The notes below the pieces were generated by a model that saw nothing but the letters and a program-made list of their open reading frames with translations, was not told the DNA's origin and searched no databases. From the NCBI GenBank assembly GCA_037043235.1, contig JAWRVZ010000244.1, forward strand, positions 248,001-312,000: a stretch of 64,000 nucleotides of DNA, given 5' to 3'. Positions within the stretch are counted from its first letter, which is position 1. Each line of letters begins with the position of its first letter. This document shows positions 9,617 through 23,300 of this stretch, one piece after another. The position numbers and the translations under genes are program-made. Source of the DNA: Rhodeus uyekii (taxonomy: Eukaryota; Chordata; Actinopteri; Cypriniformes; Acheilognathidae).

Positions 9617-10651
9617 TTCCCTTACGGAAAATAAGTATACTTTAATTTTATGAAGAATACTAAAGTGAAGTTCAAGTATATTTTTAAGTATACTTTATGT
9701 AGTAAGTAAACTTGTAAGTATACTATTTCAGTACTTTAGACTATAGACTAAATTGATCAACATTTCAGTATATAAAAGTATATGTTTTAGTATTTATGTA
9801 GTACATTTTTGTATATATGATTACACATTAAAGTGTACACTCAGTAAACTACTAGTTTAGTAGTTTTATTCTGCATGTATACTTGTAAGTTTTCTTTAAG
9901 TGAGAATAGTTTACTGCTCATATATTATTTTTGTAGTATTATTTTATTATTATATCATTTTATTAAACTACTACTTTTTAGGTATTAATTTTTTGTACTT
10001 AAAATGTTTTTGTACTTTGACTATTTCTATTTTAAAAACCATTTTATTCTAGCTTTATGCATCATTTATTATTACAAGAAAAACAGCACCTTTTTAAACA
10101 AAAAGCAGAGTAAATCACATTTTGTGTTAACAAATAGGTATAGATGGGATTCAGAAGTTTGATCAAAACACAGATGTTGTAGATATAGTTCATCAACACC
10201 CCCAAAGCATTACATTCAGTAATGTAATGCAGATGATTTATATGCAGTTTAATGTATGATGATTATATTGTTTTACATTTGCGTAAGCAATCTTCTATCA
10301 CTAGAGTTTGCTTCTTCTTCACCTCTGTTTTGATCTGGAGATTCTGTATTTTCAGAAGATGTTTAATAGCACCCCTACCCTACCAGTGAACAATGTAGGT
10401 TTATAAGACAGTATGTAAAACTATGTGGAAAATTTAAAAGTACTTACAGTACATCATTTTGATGAAAATATTGAGTACGTGTAGGCCTATAAGACCCTTA
10501 TACCCTTCAGTATAATTCAAGTATAATTCAGTGCAATTTTAAGTATATTTCTTAGAAGTACATAAAAAGTAGACTGAAAGTCTACTTTCATATTTGTAGA
10601 TCAAAATATGTGTTTTAATAGCACACTTGAAGAAACCTCTTTTTCATAAGG
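9617..10651. repeat. AAGTATACTT-rich AT element with inverted ends
   Basis: The left edge reads CCCTTACGGAAAATAAGTAT. The right edge, read on the other strand, is CCCTTATGAAAAAGAGG, giving short inverted ends of the form CCCTTAYGRAAAA. Inside, words such as AAGTATACTT, AAGTATA and GTATACTT recur many times. The structure suggests a non-autonomous DNA element of about 1.03 kb with subterminal repeats. No transposase frame was seen. No clean target duplication was found, so the superfamily is unassigned. Confidence 0.5.
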
Positions 10652-12940
10652 GCTAGCAACTTCAAGGAGTGCTTTTTATATCTGAGTTTCTGCCTGATTG
10701 TACCAAATTGGTCATTTATGAAGTTCAACTTCAGTTCAAGTTCAAGTTCAACTTCGGTTAGGATGCTGCCTAGACAGTAGCTATCAAGGTATCTCACTAT
10801 GTTTTGTAATAGAGCCATTATGAATAGTAGCATTACTTCATTTGTAGGATATGTTATTGGAATTACAGTCAGTTTAAGCTATATCTCAGTACTGGCTCAA
10901 AGTCATTTGGGTTATGATGGTTAAAGCTCAACTATGACTCAGCAACTTAGCAGACTTACTCTCTTGTAGCAATAACACCAAAAGCTCAGTCACTGCTTCA
11001 TTATACTTTAAAAACCTATGAAGGATACAGAGCCTCACCCATCTGACACCGACCAAATTAGGTGAAAGCACAATAACAACCAGACTCTTAACATGACCCA
11101 TCCACTTAGGCTCATATGTGAATAATAAACTACACTGATATGTAGTAACAGCAGAGCACACACATGAAGCAGCAGAAGTCAGACAATATTCTCTTTTACT
11201 TCAGAAACCAACCTCATTCAGAAAGCTCTGGGAACTTTTAGGGCTCCCATATATGGAAAGCTCAAAAGCCAATAATTGGCACTTGTGTTGTAGCCCCTCA
11301 AGTATTTTTAGACGGGCCGATATCCTGAACATCTCGAGGTTGGGAAACTAAAAACATTTAATAACTGAGTCTGGTAAAACATACATCATTACATCTGAAG
11401 AGAGTATCTATAGACCACAGCTTTTCATTGGCAAGACACTCACTTGGTGAACGTTGCCCGAAATGTTTCTGTTTATTTTGAAAGATACAGGGATCCTAGA
11501 ATTAGTGCACGAAAGTGCGCATGTGAGTGAGTGCTGAGAGGGCTGAGTACGAGAAGATCCAATTGGTTCTTAGGGGAAAAAAAGCAGAGAATAAGAAAAT
11601 ATCCGCTTGGAATAACAAGTAAGAACAAAGCTCTGTTTCCGTATTGTCATACTACTTTTAAACCCAACATTCGCTTCCAGTCGAGGGACTACATGCCAAT
11701 CAAGTCCATGCTGGCTAGAGAGCAAAGAGAAAAAAAGAAAAATTCTCAAAGGTATTGTCCTCAGGCCGTCGTCTGACCCTTTCAACTTGAGCCAACTGCA
11801 TCCTACGTCCTTGTTCCAAAAAACACAATGACTTTTTTCCACTCTCAATATATGGGTAGAGGACCAGAGAAAAGATCCCATTGAATTTCACATGGTGAAC
11901 GCTCCCGAGGCCGTGGAACTCCATGACCGATGGGCTACTGCTGCAAACAATGGATGAGAGTGAAGAGAAATGCACTTTCAAGGGATTAAACAAGGAAAAG
12001 CCTCTCAATAGCAGTGAAGAGAAGAAAAGCAAATTATAAAGCTTATTGCTTCATCGCATGTAGCCAGTCGGACCTTGGCTGAAATGCTAATTGCCTTTCT
12101 TTTCAACCTCGCATTCTGAATCAGGGGTGTGTGCGCTTGAGAAAGGCAGGGCACTCACGATTTACAGACAGGCGCACACACAGACACAGACACTCACACA
12201 AACTCACACTGAAGATTTTAGGAGGCTCAGTGTTGTACTTTTTTTCTTTTTTTGTAACATTGTTTTCTCTAGTTTTTCTTCTTTTCCCACTCTTTTTTAA
12301 AACGCGGGTACTTCAGCTTTCCAGTAGACCGAATCAAGCCCCCATTCAGACAGATAGTTCTCTTTCTTCCTTGGTTTTCCCTCCCATACCTCATTTAACG
12401 AGCGAGAGATGTGGGAAATTTCAGTCCCGGCCTCTTCAATCTGCTGAGTTTGGCAGCCACAGGACAGATGGCTGGATTGAGGACAGAGCAAATCCCTGAT
12501 CAAGTGCAGCTCCCTCACTGACTCTGAATCAGTGGTTTCAGACCCACAGAGTCGGGAGTAAAGTTTGGGTTCCCACATTGTCCCAAGCGTCTTTTCAAAT
12601 TTTACACCTGTTCTCCTACTTTAAATTCAAAGATCTTACTGTAAATAATATGTTAATTTACCCCTCCAAAAAGTGTAAATACAACTACTTTCTTTGAGAA
12701 ACCCAAACAATCCAGCAGAGCAACACTGGCTCAACCAATCGTGTAGGTTTGTGGCGGGGCTATGTGTTTTTTATGATCAACTGCAAATGAGGATGTGTTC
12801 AGGAACCCTTTTTTGAAAACAATTACTACTTTTGCAATTCTGTTTGGTGATACTATTACTGCAATAACTATATGCTTTCCTTTTGTTACTATTAATGAAA
12901 AGCTAAAACTACATCAAAGCATAACGTCATAAACCAAAAT
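10652..12940. other. Intergenic, no gene recognised
   Basis: Several overlapping frames of 60-120 codons (for example 11531-12500) exist on both strands, with no recognisable domain and no splice continuation. I regard them as chance. A pyrimidine-rich stretch lies at 12230-12300. Confidence 0.4.
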
Positions 12941-12944
12941 AAAA

Positions 12945-12964
12945 CACACACACACACACACACA
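12945..12964. repeat. Short (CA)n tract
   Basis: Ten CA units, close to the left end of the Tc1 remnant. Confidence 0.9.
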
Positions 12965-13025
12965 GACAACAAATATGACTGTGGAAAACGAAAAAATAAA
13001 TGGTGACATTCATTTTACTCTTAGA

Positions 13026-14170
13026 TACAGCTGTGGTAAGAATTATTGGCACCCCTGATAAATATGATCAAATATGGCTGCAAAAAAAGATATGCATTGT
13101 TTTATCCCTTTGATATTTCATTCCAAAAATTAGCAAAAATCTATCCTTTCATTGAAGTAAAAGAACTGAAAGTGGAGGATAAATCTCATTATGAAATAAA
13201 ACACGTCTATACAATTATTGGCACCGTTTCATAAAATATATTTTTCAACCATCTTTTGTCAAGATAAAAGCTGTAAGTTTTCTCCTATAATAGCTGATGA
13301 GTTTGGAGAACACGTGAAAATAGTCCATTCCTCCACACAGAATATCTTAAAATAGATTCTTAAAATTCCCAGGTCCATCTTGGCGCTTCACTTCAAGTCA
13401 CTCATTTTCTAAAGGGTTCAGGTCAGGGGACTGGGAAGGTCATAGAAGAAGCTTCCTTTTGTGCTCAGTGACACATTTTTGTGTTGTTTGTTTTGGATCG
13501 TTGTCCTGATGGAAGATCCAACCACAGCTCAATATAAAATTTCTAGCAGAGGCCGTCAGGTTTTGATTTTTTATCTGTTGGTATTTGAGGGAATCCATGA
13601 TGTCATGAGTCTGAACAAGAAGTCCATGACCAGAAAAATAGGCCCAAAATGTTAAAGACCCAGCAGTATATTTAATCCATGGGCATGGGGTACTCTTTAT
13701 CCCTGTTTGCTCCAAACCCATCTGTTGGGTTTGCTGCCAAAAAGCTCTTTTTTTGTTTAATTTCATCTGACCATAGAAGCCGTTCCCGTTTGAAGTTCCA
13801 GTCGTGTCTGACAACTGAATATGCAGGAGTTTGTTTTTGGATGAGCGAGGATTGATCTTGAACAAAATGTGGTGATATAGGGGTTGTTTGATTTTTTTTT
13901 TTTTACCCCAAGACTCAACTACTCTCTGCAACTCTCCATCTGTGAACCTTAGAGAGTCTCTGGCCACTCAAACTCTCCTCCTCACCGCACATTTATACAA
14001 TCTAGACACTCGACCTCTTCCAGGCAGATTCGTAACATCTTTAGTTAATTGGAACTTCTTAATTATTGCCCTGATGGCGGAAATTGACATTTTCAATGCT
14101 TTAGTTATTTTATTGCAGCAACTTTCTATTTTATAAAGCTCAACAATCTTTTGTTGCACATCTGAACTAG
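13026..14170 (-). mobile_element. Degenerate Tc1/mariner element
   Basis: The low-coordinate end has the Tc1-like terminal sequence CAGCTGTGGTAAGAATTATTGGCACCCC (words around 13028-13055). A broken Tc1 transposase lies on the minus strand. The far inverted repeat beyond 14170 was not recognised; homologous sequence may run to about 14460. Inactive. Confidence 0.75.
13440..14159 (-). pseudogene. Tc1 transposase pseudogene
   Basis: The N-terminal part (14159-13968) encodes a paired-like helix-turn-helix. It includes KIVELYKIESCCNKITKAL and ends in a GRGRVSRL segment that matches the Tc1 GRPR-type hook. The downstream part (13967-13440) lies in another frame register. It keeps segments of the second DNA-binding region and catalytic core such as CGWIFHQDNDPKQTTQKC, where QDNDPKHT-like is the second catalytic Asp region. 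The frame breaks and the missing C-terminal end show it is dead. Confidence 0.8.
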
Positions 14171-14469
14171 GTTCTTTAATTTTACTTGTTGTGATAAATG
14201 ATAAAGGTGATTTGGCCTTTGTGTTTCCTCACATTTATACCGGTGAAACAAGAAGTTATAGCCAGATAATTTAATGTACCTAGTTCCCCTGGTATGCTAA
14301 GAAATGTAAATGCTTCTTTGTCATGGAAACAAAAATGCTGCAATGGATCTGTGACATCATACTCTTCGACCACATCTGTAATAATGGCATTTGGACAAAC
14401 TGAGTGAAGCCTGGCTTCGGTGGTATGGCCATGTTCTGTGTGCTGATCATACGGCACACAGGATAAATG

Positions 14470-16680
14470 CTAAAGAAAAGGAATCAATCAATATTTTTTT
14501 AAATAAAAAGTTTTTTTTATCTATCAATACTCTGAAGAGGAAGAAACTAGTCTAAAATCCTCTGTATACACTAGTATATATCCTGATCAACAGGTAGGAG
14601 GTGGGAAACAGATACAATCACAGTTTGCTCAATTCCCCCACTTCAAAAATTCCTTCACCATGACGAACCACAATGGGGTAAATACTTGCAAGCAATGGGA
14701 GTGAGAAAGCAGGCGAGAGTCTGGAGTGAGGGGACTGGAGGGGGGCATGGAGGAAGACACAGATGGGAGGATTGAGGGTCAGCAGGACATCTCTCCTCAG
14801 GGCCCACCGAAGATAACAGACGTCAAGCGTTCAATGTGCTTTCACTCTTGTGAATCAACAAACCGCTTTATGTACAAATGCCCTACATTTATGCATGATG
14901 GATTCAGTGAAATTGGCTGGGTATGTATGAGTAGGCGTCTGCAACTAAAATGATCCCTGACTAGCCTGCATTGTGTCAGGCAAGTTCTTTCACCAGGCAA
15001 TAGCAACTTGAGAGGGAAAGCTTGAGGAAGAGAGACAGGGCTCTATAGATTTGCTGCCTCCTAGGTACTAGGATAAACACTAGGAGATAAACAGCCAGGA
15101 GGAGGGTCCTTATTGCCCCAACCAAGTCAGTACATCCCAGATGAATTGTCAATAAATGAACATCTCAAGAGGAAGTAGTTACTAAATTTCATACACCACT
15201 TTTTTTTTTACAATTATTAAATGCCAGTTCTGATCATTTATCTTTAGACCAGTAATTAGACATAAACTTTATTCATAAACCTCATTAAACACACAACACA
15301 TTTATGTAGGGAGAAGTACATATTTTGTTTTCATTTGAAAAGTGAAAGAGTGAAAGCATGGGCAACTTTTTTAAAGGCCAACTGTGACTGATTACACCGT
15401 CAGATTTCTTTGGAACGATCCCCAACCTCCGAAGGGTCTCATATGACCACCACAGATCAATCAACATTATACCTTGGATGTGTCAGATAATTTCTGTTTA
15501 TTTTAGTCATTTACCTAACAAATGTAACAGGATCTGCTATGTGGACAATTGGACCGAAATCATCTAGAGACCATTCAACAATCCTGAAATCTTGGAAAAG
15601 GTCTACAGAATAGCTTGTGGTATGGATCAATGCCACATGTATCCGTGTTGAATAAATCACATTTAAAAAGAAACGAGCGACCAAGCCCTGTGGGGAGAAC
15701 GCAGTGTTCATGCGTTAGAGGGCACAGCGTGACTCCACGCCATGAAACGGTTTTAAGGACCAACAGTGAAGGTCATAGGTCAAGTTCAATACCCCACAGA
15801 AAAAAAGGATATAAGATTCTCTTTTGATGCTTAAAGTTGTATGTAATGTATGCAAGAGTTACAGAGCAAATTGTGTTTTTTTACGCTGTTGATTATAAAT
15901 AGGAATTTTATTTCTGATACTACAAGGAAAATATATTTCAGAATAAGCTTACTTATAACACAAATAAAAACAATTAAATTATAAAAAATAAAAAAATATA
16001 TATAAAATAGAGTCTCCTACATAAAGAAGACTTAAAGATACAGGATTTTTTTTTAAATAATGTGACAAAAAGAAAAACAATTATCTAAGTGAATAAGCCA
16101 CATTTAGACCAGTACAAGTACATATTATATTCCAAAAAGATCAAAAATAAGTGAATGGTATGTTGAGCAAAGACAAACTCTTGAGCAAACCCCATGTCAC
16201 AATTGTGGCAGACCATGACAAATAAAGAGACCTCAGGATTGCTTCTGGATTTGACCATTGCTTCAGAATATCTTGCCATACTTCCATTTTCAGCTCCAGA
16301 ATAAACAGATACTAAAATAGTGTGTGCAATATGTAAGCACACTGCTGAAGATGCACACAGATTAACATACTAAAAAAGGTCAATGTCTGCTCTTTATATA
16401 ACATAACCAGAATCATGTAATGTAACAAACTCAGTAATTCATGCCAGCAAAATAACATAATCCTATAGGTTAGAATTAAAGCAATTCAAGTTATGATCAC
16501 AAAAAAAGAAGAAAGAATTGGACATAATGAATGTATCAAAAACTTAAGTGATATGACGGTTTGGTCAAGACACCAAGGCAAGATATATTACATACAACAA
16601 CAAAGAGCTTTGGATAATAAAATTATGCATAATACCTTTTGATACAAATATCAATGTATTGGTAATTTTACGCTAAATTT
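14470..16680. other. Intergenic, no gene recognised
   Basis: AT-rich with short random frames. A moderately GC-richer patch at 14700-15130 shows no coding pattern. Nothing else seen. Confidence 0.4.
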
Positions 16681-16683
16681 ATA

Positions 16684-17446
16684 TATCAATACCTTGAGAT
16701 ATGAGCATAATCTGTTGTAGGACCGAGCTCGTAACTCAAATTGCTCGAATCTCAAATATGTTTTTTCCCATAAGAAATTACAGGGCAAAAATGAATCCGT
16801 TCCGGATTATTATATCCTCCCTTATTAGTGCTAATATTAATGGAATTTTTTAAACTGCTATAGAGACATAAACACGCAAATAAAAGTTTGAGTAAGCGTA
16901 AGTAGCAGCATGTGCGGAGGAGGAGGAGGAGGAGGAGGAGGAGGAGGAAGGGATTACGTAAATTTCGTAGATAACGCAAACACAATACGGAAGTGTAGTG
17001 TTTCTTCCTGTGTAGTGTATTGGATAGAATGCACGCACAATAATGCATGCCTCAGAACCTCATACGTGTTTGAACCTTTATTATTATTGAACACACATAA
17101 CTTGTGCTGCTAACCCAGCTTAATACTCCTGAATCACTCATCGCCCCGGTAACCCCCAAACCAAGGTGGCCCTCTAGTGGAGTCCATATGCAATTACCCC
17201 ATAAATGTATATAACATACACCAAAGGAAGACTCGCGGGAGATGCTTACAGAAGTCAACAAACACGGAGGAGTGGAGGAGTAAAGGAAGCTTACGCTGCT
17301 CCGAGTGCTAGACCACATAGCTTTGGCGTCTGTTAGCGTGCTTGTATCACAAATCTTTACTTGCATTTCAAAGCAAAAATTAGCTTGAAGGCTTGCTCGT
17401 ATCTCAGAATATGTGTATGTCGGGACGCTCCTATCTCAAGGTAATA

Positions 17447-17449
<3 letters not shown>
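16684..17449. mobile_element. pogo/Tigger-like non-autonomous element
   Basis: The right end, read inward, is CAGTATTACCTTGAGATAGG, abutting a TA. The left end (about 16684-16705) is a diverged match containing ACCTTGAGATATGAGC. Inside both ends lie words of the form 'CTCGTATCTCAAA' that are typical of this family. About 766 bp, with no transposase. A (GGA)n run lies within it and a (TA)n run is attached at the right TA. Confidence 0.6.
16916..16948. repeat. (GGA)n microsatellite
   Basis: Eleven GGA/AGG units inside the Tigger-like element. They explain the poly-Gly and poly-Ser frames here. Confidence 0.95.

Positions 17450-17493
<44 letters not shown>
17450..17493. repeat. (TA)n microsatellite
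   Basis: About 22 TA units starting at the TA target site of the adjoining element, which suggests insertion into, or growth from, the target dinucleotide. Confidence 0.95.
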
Positions 17494-17498
<5 letters not shown>

Positions 17499-19590
17499 TC
17501 ATATATGTAAAACTGAGTGATAGAAACAAATCCAGATTATTGTTTTATTTTAATAAATGTCACTTATGTAAAATGTAACAGTAGTTGTGTATGAGAATAA
17601 AAGTTATACAAATATAGACACTACTAACTATAAGAAACAATTAAATTAAAATAATAAAATCAGATAACTAATCTTAAGATTTCCTGATATAAAATGTAAT
17701 CTTAACATAACATAACCGTAACTTTTTAATGGAGAAAAAAATAATAATTACACAAAGAGTTTTTGATGATCGAGTTATGCATATAAACAAAATGCTTGGC
17801 TAGGTGGGGTTTAAATAAGAGCCACAAAACAAACGACAAAAATCAGAGATGAATGGTTTCTCACTGAGAACAGCTTTAGGCTATGTATGATTCTTTATAT
17901 TCAAACTTTTACAGGAATGACAGTGACGGATTGTTTCGAGTCAAACGCTCCACATTTATCAAAATTCTATTTGAATTTAGCCCTGTCTGCGGATGAACTA
18001 CCAGCCCACTCGTCGAAAACCAGTGACATACTCCCACTGTGTTTTTTTCTGCTTTGGGTCTGGGGTCTTTGTGCGGCATTTACAGAAGTGAATGGAGTTT
18101 CTCCACATGCTCGGTGACATGCGTGGGGATTTTGTTTTAGCAGAGGCCCCAGGCTGGTGGGAACCCTGCTAATTTTGCTAAGAAGGTGTGAAATTGTAAA
18201 ACTGATTAAAAGTGATGTAAACTTGAAAAAATGCTACTATTTCACCCATGGGTTGGTTTCCAAATAGACTTTTAAACTGACATTAAATAAACTGGATAGG
18301 TGTTAAATAGACACAAAACTAGCCAGTTTTAAGAGCATATTGATTTATCCATTTAAAATTATATATATGAAAAAAATGCTTTAAACCTTCAACCTACCAC
18401 TGTCATCAAAATAGATAAATACTTTCATGATTTTCAGGTGTGTTCCAAGACTTTCACTTAAAAAAATCAATAAGAATGAAATTACAGTTAAGTCTTTTAC
18501 GTATATTTTATTTTTTCTCTGTGCATTAAACAAATAAGATTGAAATAAAATCTTGAGATTTTTTAAAAAAAATGTAATTTTAGGAGCAAGTAATATAATA
18601 CTATAAGCATATATGTTTTTCAAGAAAACCAGATTACAAAGCACTTGCTATGGTCCCCTTAGAGAGGATTTACAGGAAAAACGGTGACGGGATCCCGGTA
18701 ATTCAACTACATGAATCAATGCATGTTATTGGGGACTTTGTGCATACCAAATGCTAAATTATTTAAATATGCTACTTTTAGACAATAAACTAATTGTACT
18801 AAAACCTATACATGTACAAAAATGAAGCAGTGCCAACCTGTTTGCATAAAACATGGTCTCAAAAACATCTGCTCAACAATATTATGTGTTAGACATATGG
18901 AAGAGGCGGCTTCTATTGTCTATGAACAGACTCAGCTGGTGTGAGTGCAGTAGGAAAGAGCCACTGAGAAAAGAATTAAGACGACAAGTCTTCTCTGCCG
19001 CAGCATAGAGTTCTAACAGTTCTAGTAATTCCTCATGAAGCGTGATTAGACAGGCTTGTGTGGAAAGGCAGGAGGCTTAGCCCTTCTGCTTTAATGTTGA
19101 TTCTTTTGTCTTAATTCCACCTGTTTTGTCACACTGGACCCTGTGTGGTCTGTTTTCTTGTGACATCAATTACAGTGCGCTCCATCTGTGAGCAGTGCTT
19201 CGCACATCTCAGTGGATTTAGTGTTTATGTTACATCCTCTCTGTTTTCTCAACATGTAAGGCCCTATTTAAGGGGAGGTACAAAAACAGGGGCGACCACT
19301 GCAAATGTTACACCCAACCGTGAATCACATGCACTGAATGATGCTAAACTGAAGCTGTACAAGGGGGGTGCAAGAAGATCATTCAATCCATTGAGTCACA
19401 GAGCATCTATTCAGTAGATAAAGGGTGCCCCTAATGAATTAAACACGAAACAGTATAAAACAGACTACTAAAGATGCCAGTTGATTCACTAAAACAGTAG
19501 AAGGACTGGATAAAACCATGTCGAATTTTATGTCTAGTTTACAATACGTATAATGTTGCATGACTGGTAAGAAACTACATGTCATTTTGT
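17494..19590. other. Intergenic, no gene recognised
   Basis: AT-rich. Short frames without recognisable homology. No RNA gene or clear repeat was identified. Confidence 0.4.
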
Positions 19591-19596
19591 AATTTA

Positions 19597-19740
19597 TAAT
19601 CAGTGCTGGAAAGATTACTTACAAATTGTAGTCTGTTACTGATTTCAAATTATATTACTTTTTTTAATGTAATCCATTACACATGTTTGGTAATATAATC
19701 AGACTACTTTTTGATTACTTTTAGATTACTTTTGACCAAA
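19597..19740. repeat. Dispersed repeat rich in ATTACTTTT/TAATCCATTAC
   Basis: Starts CAGTGCTGGAAAGATTACTT and contains repeated forms of GATTACTTTT and GTAATCCATTAC, a pattern I recognise from abundant fish MITEs, probably hAT-derived. Boundaries are approximate. Confidence 0.45.
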
Positions 19741-19841
19741 CTTGTCACATTCAATTGATTAGGATAATTTTAAGCCATAGAAAGAAAATTTATTCCACTC
19801 TTTTTTTTATCCACAACATGAAGTGCAATAAACATTACGTC

Positions 19842-20150
19842 AGAGTTTCCCAAACTGGGGTTCGTAATGGAACTGCAGGGGGGTTTAATGAAAAACTATT
19901 AATTAAATAAATCATAAAAATGATACATTTAAATAAGTAACTTTATAATAATAATAATTATATTAAAATTTGTTTGAAATACAAAAGCCTTCCAAAAAAA
20001 ACTGCAATAAATGACTTAAATGACTTACTAATTAAAATAATAATGAATATGTTAATCAGGAATTGATTTGAAATGTGATTTTTCAATGTTGAGAATAAAA
20101 CTCCTGAAAAGTGAAATTATTTAAAACCAGTCATGACAATGCTTTGTGGA
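19842..20150. repeat. Probable hAT-derived repeat fragment
   Basis: Starts with CAGAGTTTCCCAAACTGGGG, a terminus common to fish and mammalian hAT elements, followed by AT-rich filler. The right end is not identified. Confidence 0.4.
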
Positions 20151-22980
20151 CTCCCAATTTTCAATGTATTTATATCCACCTGACTTGAGTGGTCTGTGTA
20201 TGTAAATTCACAAAACTAGAAGACTTTCTGAAAAAGCAATATGCTCTTTTAGAAAGGAAAATGTAAAACATGAAAAAGAACTATTAGGGAAAATCAAAAA
20301 ATAATTGTGTGAATAATATAAAATCATGTAATCTATATAAAAGCGGAGTATTTTAAAATATAACATCTAATTACCAGTACTTAATTTTCCAGACATACCT
20401 ACATATAATCAGAGACTACCCAGGACTGTTTACAATAATATTAATAGAAGTTACATAATGTAGGTATAATGTATAATCAGATAATATGTATACTCAGATA
20501 ATTCACTTGTATTGATTGATATTAATGATCTTAAATAATTGACATTTTAGAATTATTATTATTATTGCCCAAATAGTACATGCTCATTGCATGTGCATAT
20601 AAATAATGCAGACATAACCAGATTAAATGACCTAAAAGTGTCATCTACAAGATAATGTTACGGATAACAGTTTCAGCAATATCGTGTGAATTCCGTATCA
20701 GAAATCATACCAGAAGTAATCAAGCAACACTCACTAACCAATGAGGGAGTCACAGCAACATGTAGGAACCATAAACTGAGAAGTGACCCTTACACATCAC
20801 TTAAACTGACATGCGTAAAAATGCGCGAGATCCCCGTTTGAGTCTTGGATGACATGGGTCCCATCTCAAATCCCCTGTGTGGGGAGGAGCCCCGCCGACT
20901 CAATGGGAGCGGGAGGAAAGAGACACAAAGCGCGCTGAAGACCCTCACAGTAACCATGGAAGAGCAGGAATGGCCTCTCATCCACAAACGATGAATTGAT
21001 TTAACGCTAAAATGTGTACAAACGACTATGGGTGATGTGTTTATTATTAAGAGAGGAAGAATAGAAGTAGGCTGCCCACTCCCCCACCACCCCAATTTTG
21101 TTTTAATTAGCCGAGGATTCAAATAAAGTGATTATACCAGCAGTCCGTTGTTATCCAAATGTGTCACAAGCAAACTAACATATTAAAGTGTATAAACTTT
21201 TATCAAATGTAATGTTTCTGCAGTATTGAAATAAAGAGTTAACTTATTAAACGATTCACACACACAAAAAGGAAGAAAAACAGCAAACTTACAAATTCAA
21301 AATCTCACGCAGCTTGTTGTATTAAACTGATCGTAACGGTTTGAAGCGCTTGCATTGCATTAACCGTGTAATTTCAAATTGTTTCACAAAACAATATATG
21401 CGATATATAAATGCCTTACCTAACACTTTATTATAACACCCCAAGGCAAATGACAAAAGGTCCGGGGTAAGTTGAACCGGTCAGCGCTGTGCCCATCAAT
21501 GGGATGATAAATACATCGTGACCATCGCGCTGCGCTTCCACTGTTCCTGCAAAGAAGTTGTTCTTTAACAGATCAATCAGTTTGGGAAAGAGCGGCTTTT
21601 CACACGGGACGCTAGTTCGATCCTCCAGTCCGTGCGAGGTGAGCGTGGATGCGCGTGAATCTCGACATGCGCTGCCATGCAGTGTGTTTAAGCGCTTGTC
21701 CCGTCTGAACTACTGGACTTGGGGTAGAGCCTTGTCTTGTCTGAGCAGGGATGTGCTAATCTCATTAACCTCCTTGCTTGAGAGATCGAGGGAACAGCTC
21801 CACCCAGCGATCTGTCTTCCTCGGGCGGAGAGGCTATTTGTGGAGGATGGCGAATGACGTTTCTAAAAAATCAACCTGTGGCGCACCGCTACACTGCAGC
21901 TTCTCTGACGAGACCCACAAACGATTAAAACGCGAAGCACCCGTGATTAAACAAGACTTTCGCTTGCCACTATAATAAATCAGACTTGATTTACTAGAGG
22001 CTAGAGGTGTATTTTAAGACAGACTGAACTCTTAGCATTCTTAGCATGTGTGAATTCTTCTCACACAATGGATTATAAAGTTGAAAATTGTGTAATGGCT
22101 GCAAACAATTCAGCTTTGCCAGCACAGGAAATACATTCGATTTTAAAATTCAAATACAGTAAGAGAGAAAAAGGAAATGCATTTAAAATTTAAATAATAA
22201 TTCACAATATTACAACTGTTTTTACTGTATTTTTCCATCAAATTAATGTTGTCTTGAGTTTATTTATTTTTTAAACATAAAAAAAGAATATTTCAAACTT
22301 TAAACAATCATTTTATTGTTTAATAAACAATTTTATTGTGGACATTTTACACATAGATAACATACCCATACACCAGGGTTCTGCACATAAGGCTATAATA
22401 GTGCTATGAACAATAACTAAAAAGCATACAATTGTAATAAAATATTGTAAAGATATCCTTATGTAAAGTATAGCTGCATCCTAATTCAGAGGCTGGATCC
22501 TTCGAAGGGAGCATTCAAAGGTCGACTGAATCACCACGGCCCGAGAAAGTCTTAATTTCCCAAGAAATTAAGGATACAACAGATGGGTCCTTTGGGGCCT
22601 TGCATACTCCAGAAATCATTGCATGCCAGTAACAATAGAATATTTTTGAGAGAGAAAGAGTTTTGTTTCGAGCATGTGATGCTCCTTTAAACTCACCTGG
22701 GGCAAGTAACAGGTGTGGGCAATATAAAAATAACAATTGAAAGCAGATAAAAAGGAGAGAAGTTGACTTAGTCTTTGCATTGTGTGTCTGTATGTGCCAC
22801 ACTAATTATGGACCACATTTTCCAAAAAGCGATTAGTGAAAAATCTAACGACTTTATCTGGAGTTATTGGAGACTCTCTGAAGTTAAAGCACATATCGTT
22901 CTTACGCTTCTCAACGAGCAGCAAGTGCTGCTGTGGGCCCCACCCCATCCCAAAGCCTCATCCGCTTCCGTGTGCACATA
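20151..22980. other. Intergenic, no gene recognised
   Basis: Two GC-richer patches (20820-21000 and 21470-21960) carry frames of 99-110 codons with no recognisable domain. I specifically looked on the minus strand for 5' exons of adgrv1, the human head-to-head neighbour of LYSMD3, and saw none. The segment 22199-22260 resembles an AT-rich fish repeat also present near 42100 and 47800. Confidence 0.4.
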
Positions 22981-22989
22981 AAGCCCACC

Positions 22990-23300
22990 TTCTCTGATTT
23001 GATTGGTTTTCTCAAATATTTTGACATTGACGAGCGGTTACCGACCAATGAGTATTACCACACACCTGCTTCTGTTCTGACGTGACTCTGCTCAGCGCCA
23101 CTGCGGATTGAAGAGCACGGTTATTAAAAGACGGGACGAAGCCGAATTTGTTGAGAAAGCACATTAGGTAGGCAGAACGCAAGAAAGTATGCAATCTAGT
23201 ACAGTGTGATGACCTCACGAATATGTTATGGGCGAATGTGTTTACACGTGTGTTGTGACTGTTTACGCTGAGAGCGATCATTGTGTTTGCAATGTTGGAG
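22990..23300. promoter_or_regulatory. Putative promoter upstream of lysmd3
   Basis: A GC-richer stretch with a CCAAT box (ACCAAT near 23043-23049), an inverted CCAAT-type GATTGG near 23000, a CRE-like TGACGTGAC (23078-23086) overlapping an antioxidant-response-like GTGACTCTGC (23082-23091), and a short direct GC cluster. It could be an alternative lysmd3 promoter or a divergent promoter. No transcript evidence is available. Confidence 0.35.

Noticed and set aside
11531..12578. Cluster of overlapping frames on both strands
   Set aside because: No recognisable domain, no splice continuity and low-complexity Ser/Phe or Leu composition.
20790..21122. Possible adgrv1 5' exon on the minus strand
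   Set aside because: No Calx-beta-like sequence or matching signal peptide was seen.
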